In this document: positions 63,568 through 64,000 of the stretch, piece after piece | Numbering within the stretch: the stretch's first letter is position 1 | Layout: each line of letters begins with the position of its first letter | DNA from: CAWBLP01 sp963721065 | Lineage (GTDB): Bacteria; Pseudomonadota; Alphaproteobacteria; Acetobacterales; Acetobacteraceae | DNA: 64,000 bases | Direction of reading: 5' to 3' | NCBI GenBank assembly: GCA_963721065.1 | Contig: CAVRHO010000005.1 | Span: 434,001 to 498,000, forward strand | The notes under the pieces: model-generated | What the model was told of the DNA's origin: nothing | Databases searched by the model: none | Seen by the model: only the letters and a program-made list of their open reading frames with translations | Made by a program: the position numbers and the translations under genes

Positions 63568-64000
63568 GCAGGCGCCCGGTTCCTCGCGAACCGATGCCCG
63601 TCGGAGGCGTTCGAGGGGCTGCGACAGTCCGGCCGGTGTGATTCAGACGCGCACCGTGGACGACCGGCCTTCACACGTGCAGGAACGATGGCCGGTGCCG
63701 GCAAGCCGCCCGCGCCTTTCTTCGTAGCGGCCATCAGCAGCAGCGGTGGTGATCGGCGTCCGGCGATCCTGCCGTTGGCAGCGCGGCCCATGGCCAAACA
63801 CGCTGCCGGTTGGTAAAGGCACACAATAATGTGAGCGCCTGGAGGTGAAGGCGGCGTCAACGGCGCTCGAGGACGCAGGACGTCCTGGCGACCGCAACAG
63901 CATTGCAGGACGTTCGCAGAATGGAGGGCGGGCTTGACTCTGCGCGCCCCTGGCGTATGTCTTGCCCTGAAACTGCCCGCAATGTGGGCATTTCGTGAAG
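63568..64000 (+). other. Gene-free 3' end of the window
   Basis: No supported gene. Short open frames on both strands have no recognisable motif. The region is less GC-rich near 63800-63830. A partial gene may begin beyond the edge. Confidence 0.4.

Overview
The window is a 64 kb piece of chromosome from a very GC-rich Gram-negative bacterium. The gene set points to an alphaproteobacterium: a TIGR02300-type zinc-ribbon protein next to aroA-cmk, a DUF484-xerC pair, an alphaproteobacterial style of PEP-CTERM protein, TonB/BtuB uptake, a CoxL-type molybdenum hydroxylase with its maturation genes, and several LLM flavin monooxygenases and class III CoA-transferases. Rhodospirillales/Acetobacteraceae is my best guess. 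It is inferred from gene content, because no rRNA or other marker is present. I found no tRNA, rRNA, CRISPR array, prophage or intact insertion sequence.

Layout. 0-11 kb: a PEP-CTERM phosphoesterase, a nitroreductase, glutamate dehydrogenase with a strong terminator, a cyclopropane-fatty-acid synthase-like methyltransferase, an AtzG/AtzE-like amidase pair, a decayed antitoxin/PIN module, and a sugar-acid group (Ldh-type dehydrogenase, SDR, UxaA-type dehydratase). 11-20 kb: a Phd/PIN module, a methylacyl-CoA racemase-like CoA-transferase, a DMT exporter, a CoA ester lyase, an LLM monooxygenase, an O-methyltransferase, a nitronate monooxygenase and a second CoA-transferase; this looks like organic-acid/CoA-ester catabolism. 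20-27 kb: a cobalamin riboswitch, a BtuB-like TonB receptor and a Dpp/Nik-type ABC importer with two permeases, two ATPases and no binding protein. 27-32 kb: a chimeric XRE/VapBC locus, then coxSLM. 32-41 kb: a dienelactone hydrolase-like protein, RecX, an LLM oxidoreductase, a chemoreceptor ending in PilZ, argD-argF and a polysaccharide deacetylase. 41-51 kb: dodecin, PriA, FSA-type transaldolase, DUF484, XerC, then a reverse-strand cofactor-maturation operon (CoxE-like VWA, split XdhC, molybdopterin-binding/NTP-transferase). 51-60 kb: a CMD protein, an LLM monooxygenase, a GFA protein, a small phosphatase, a cupin, a DUF4242 protein and a 1,063-residue BTAD/AAA regulator divergent from an FAD oxidase. 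60-64 kb: TIGR02300, aroA, cmk and another Phd/VapC pair.

How the genes work together. coxSLM encodes a three-subunit molybdenum hydroxylase with an AYRGAGR (form II) large subunit. The 46-51 kb operon supplies the expected cofactor-handling and insertion functions, though the two loci lie 15 kb apart and no MoxR/CoxD ATPase is in the window. argD and argF overlap and form an arginine unit. DUF484-xerC and aroA-cmk are conserved housekeeping pairs.

Two window-wide features stand out. First, seven otherwise well conserved genes (amidase, SDR, the molybdopterin-binding protein, XdhC, CoxE-like VWA, FAD oxidase, aroA) and one antitoxin each carry a frameshift that is repaired by deleting a single base. 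They are either pseudogenes or, more likely given aroA, sequence errors. Second, a ~100-bp palindromic intergenic element occurs three times (32.0, 46.2 and 48.9 kb) with a shorter relative at 10.9 kb.
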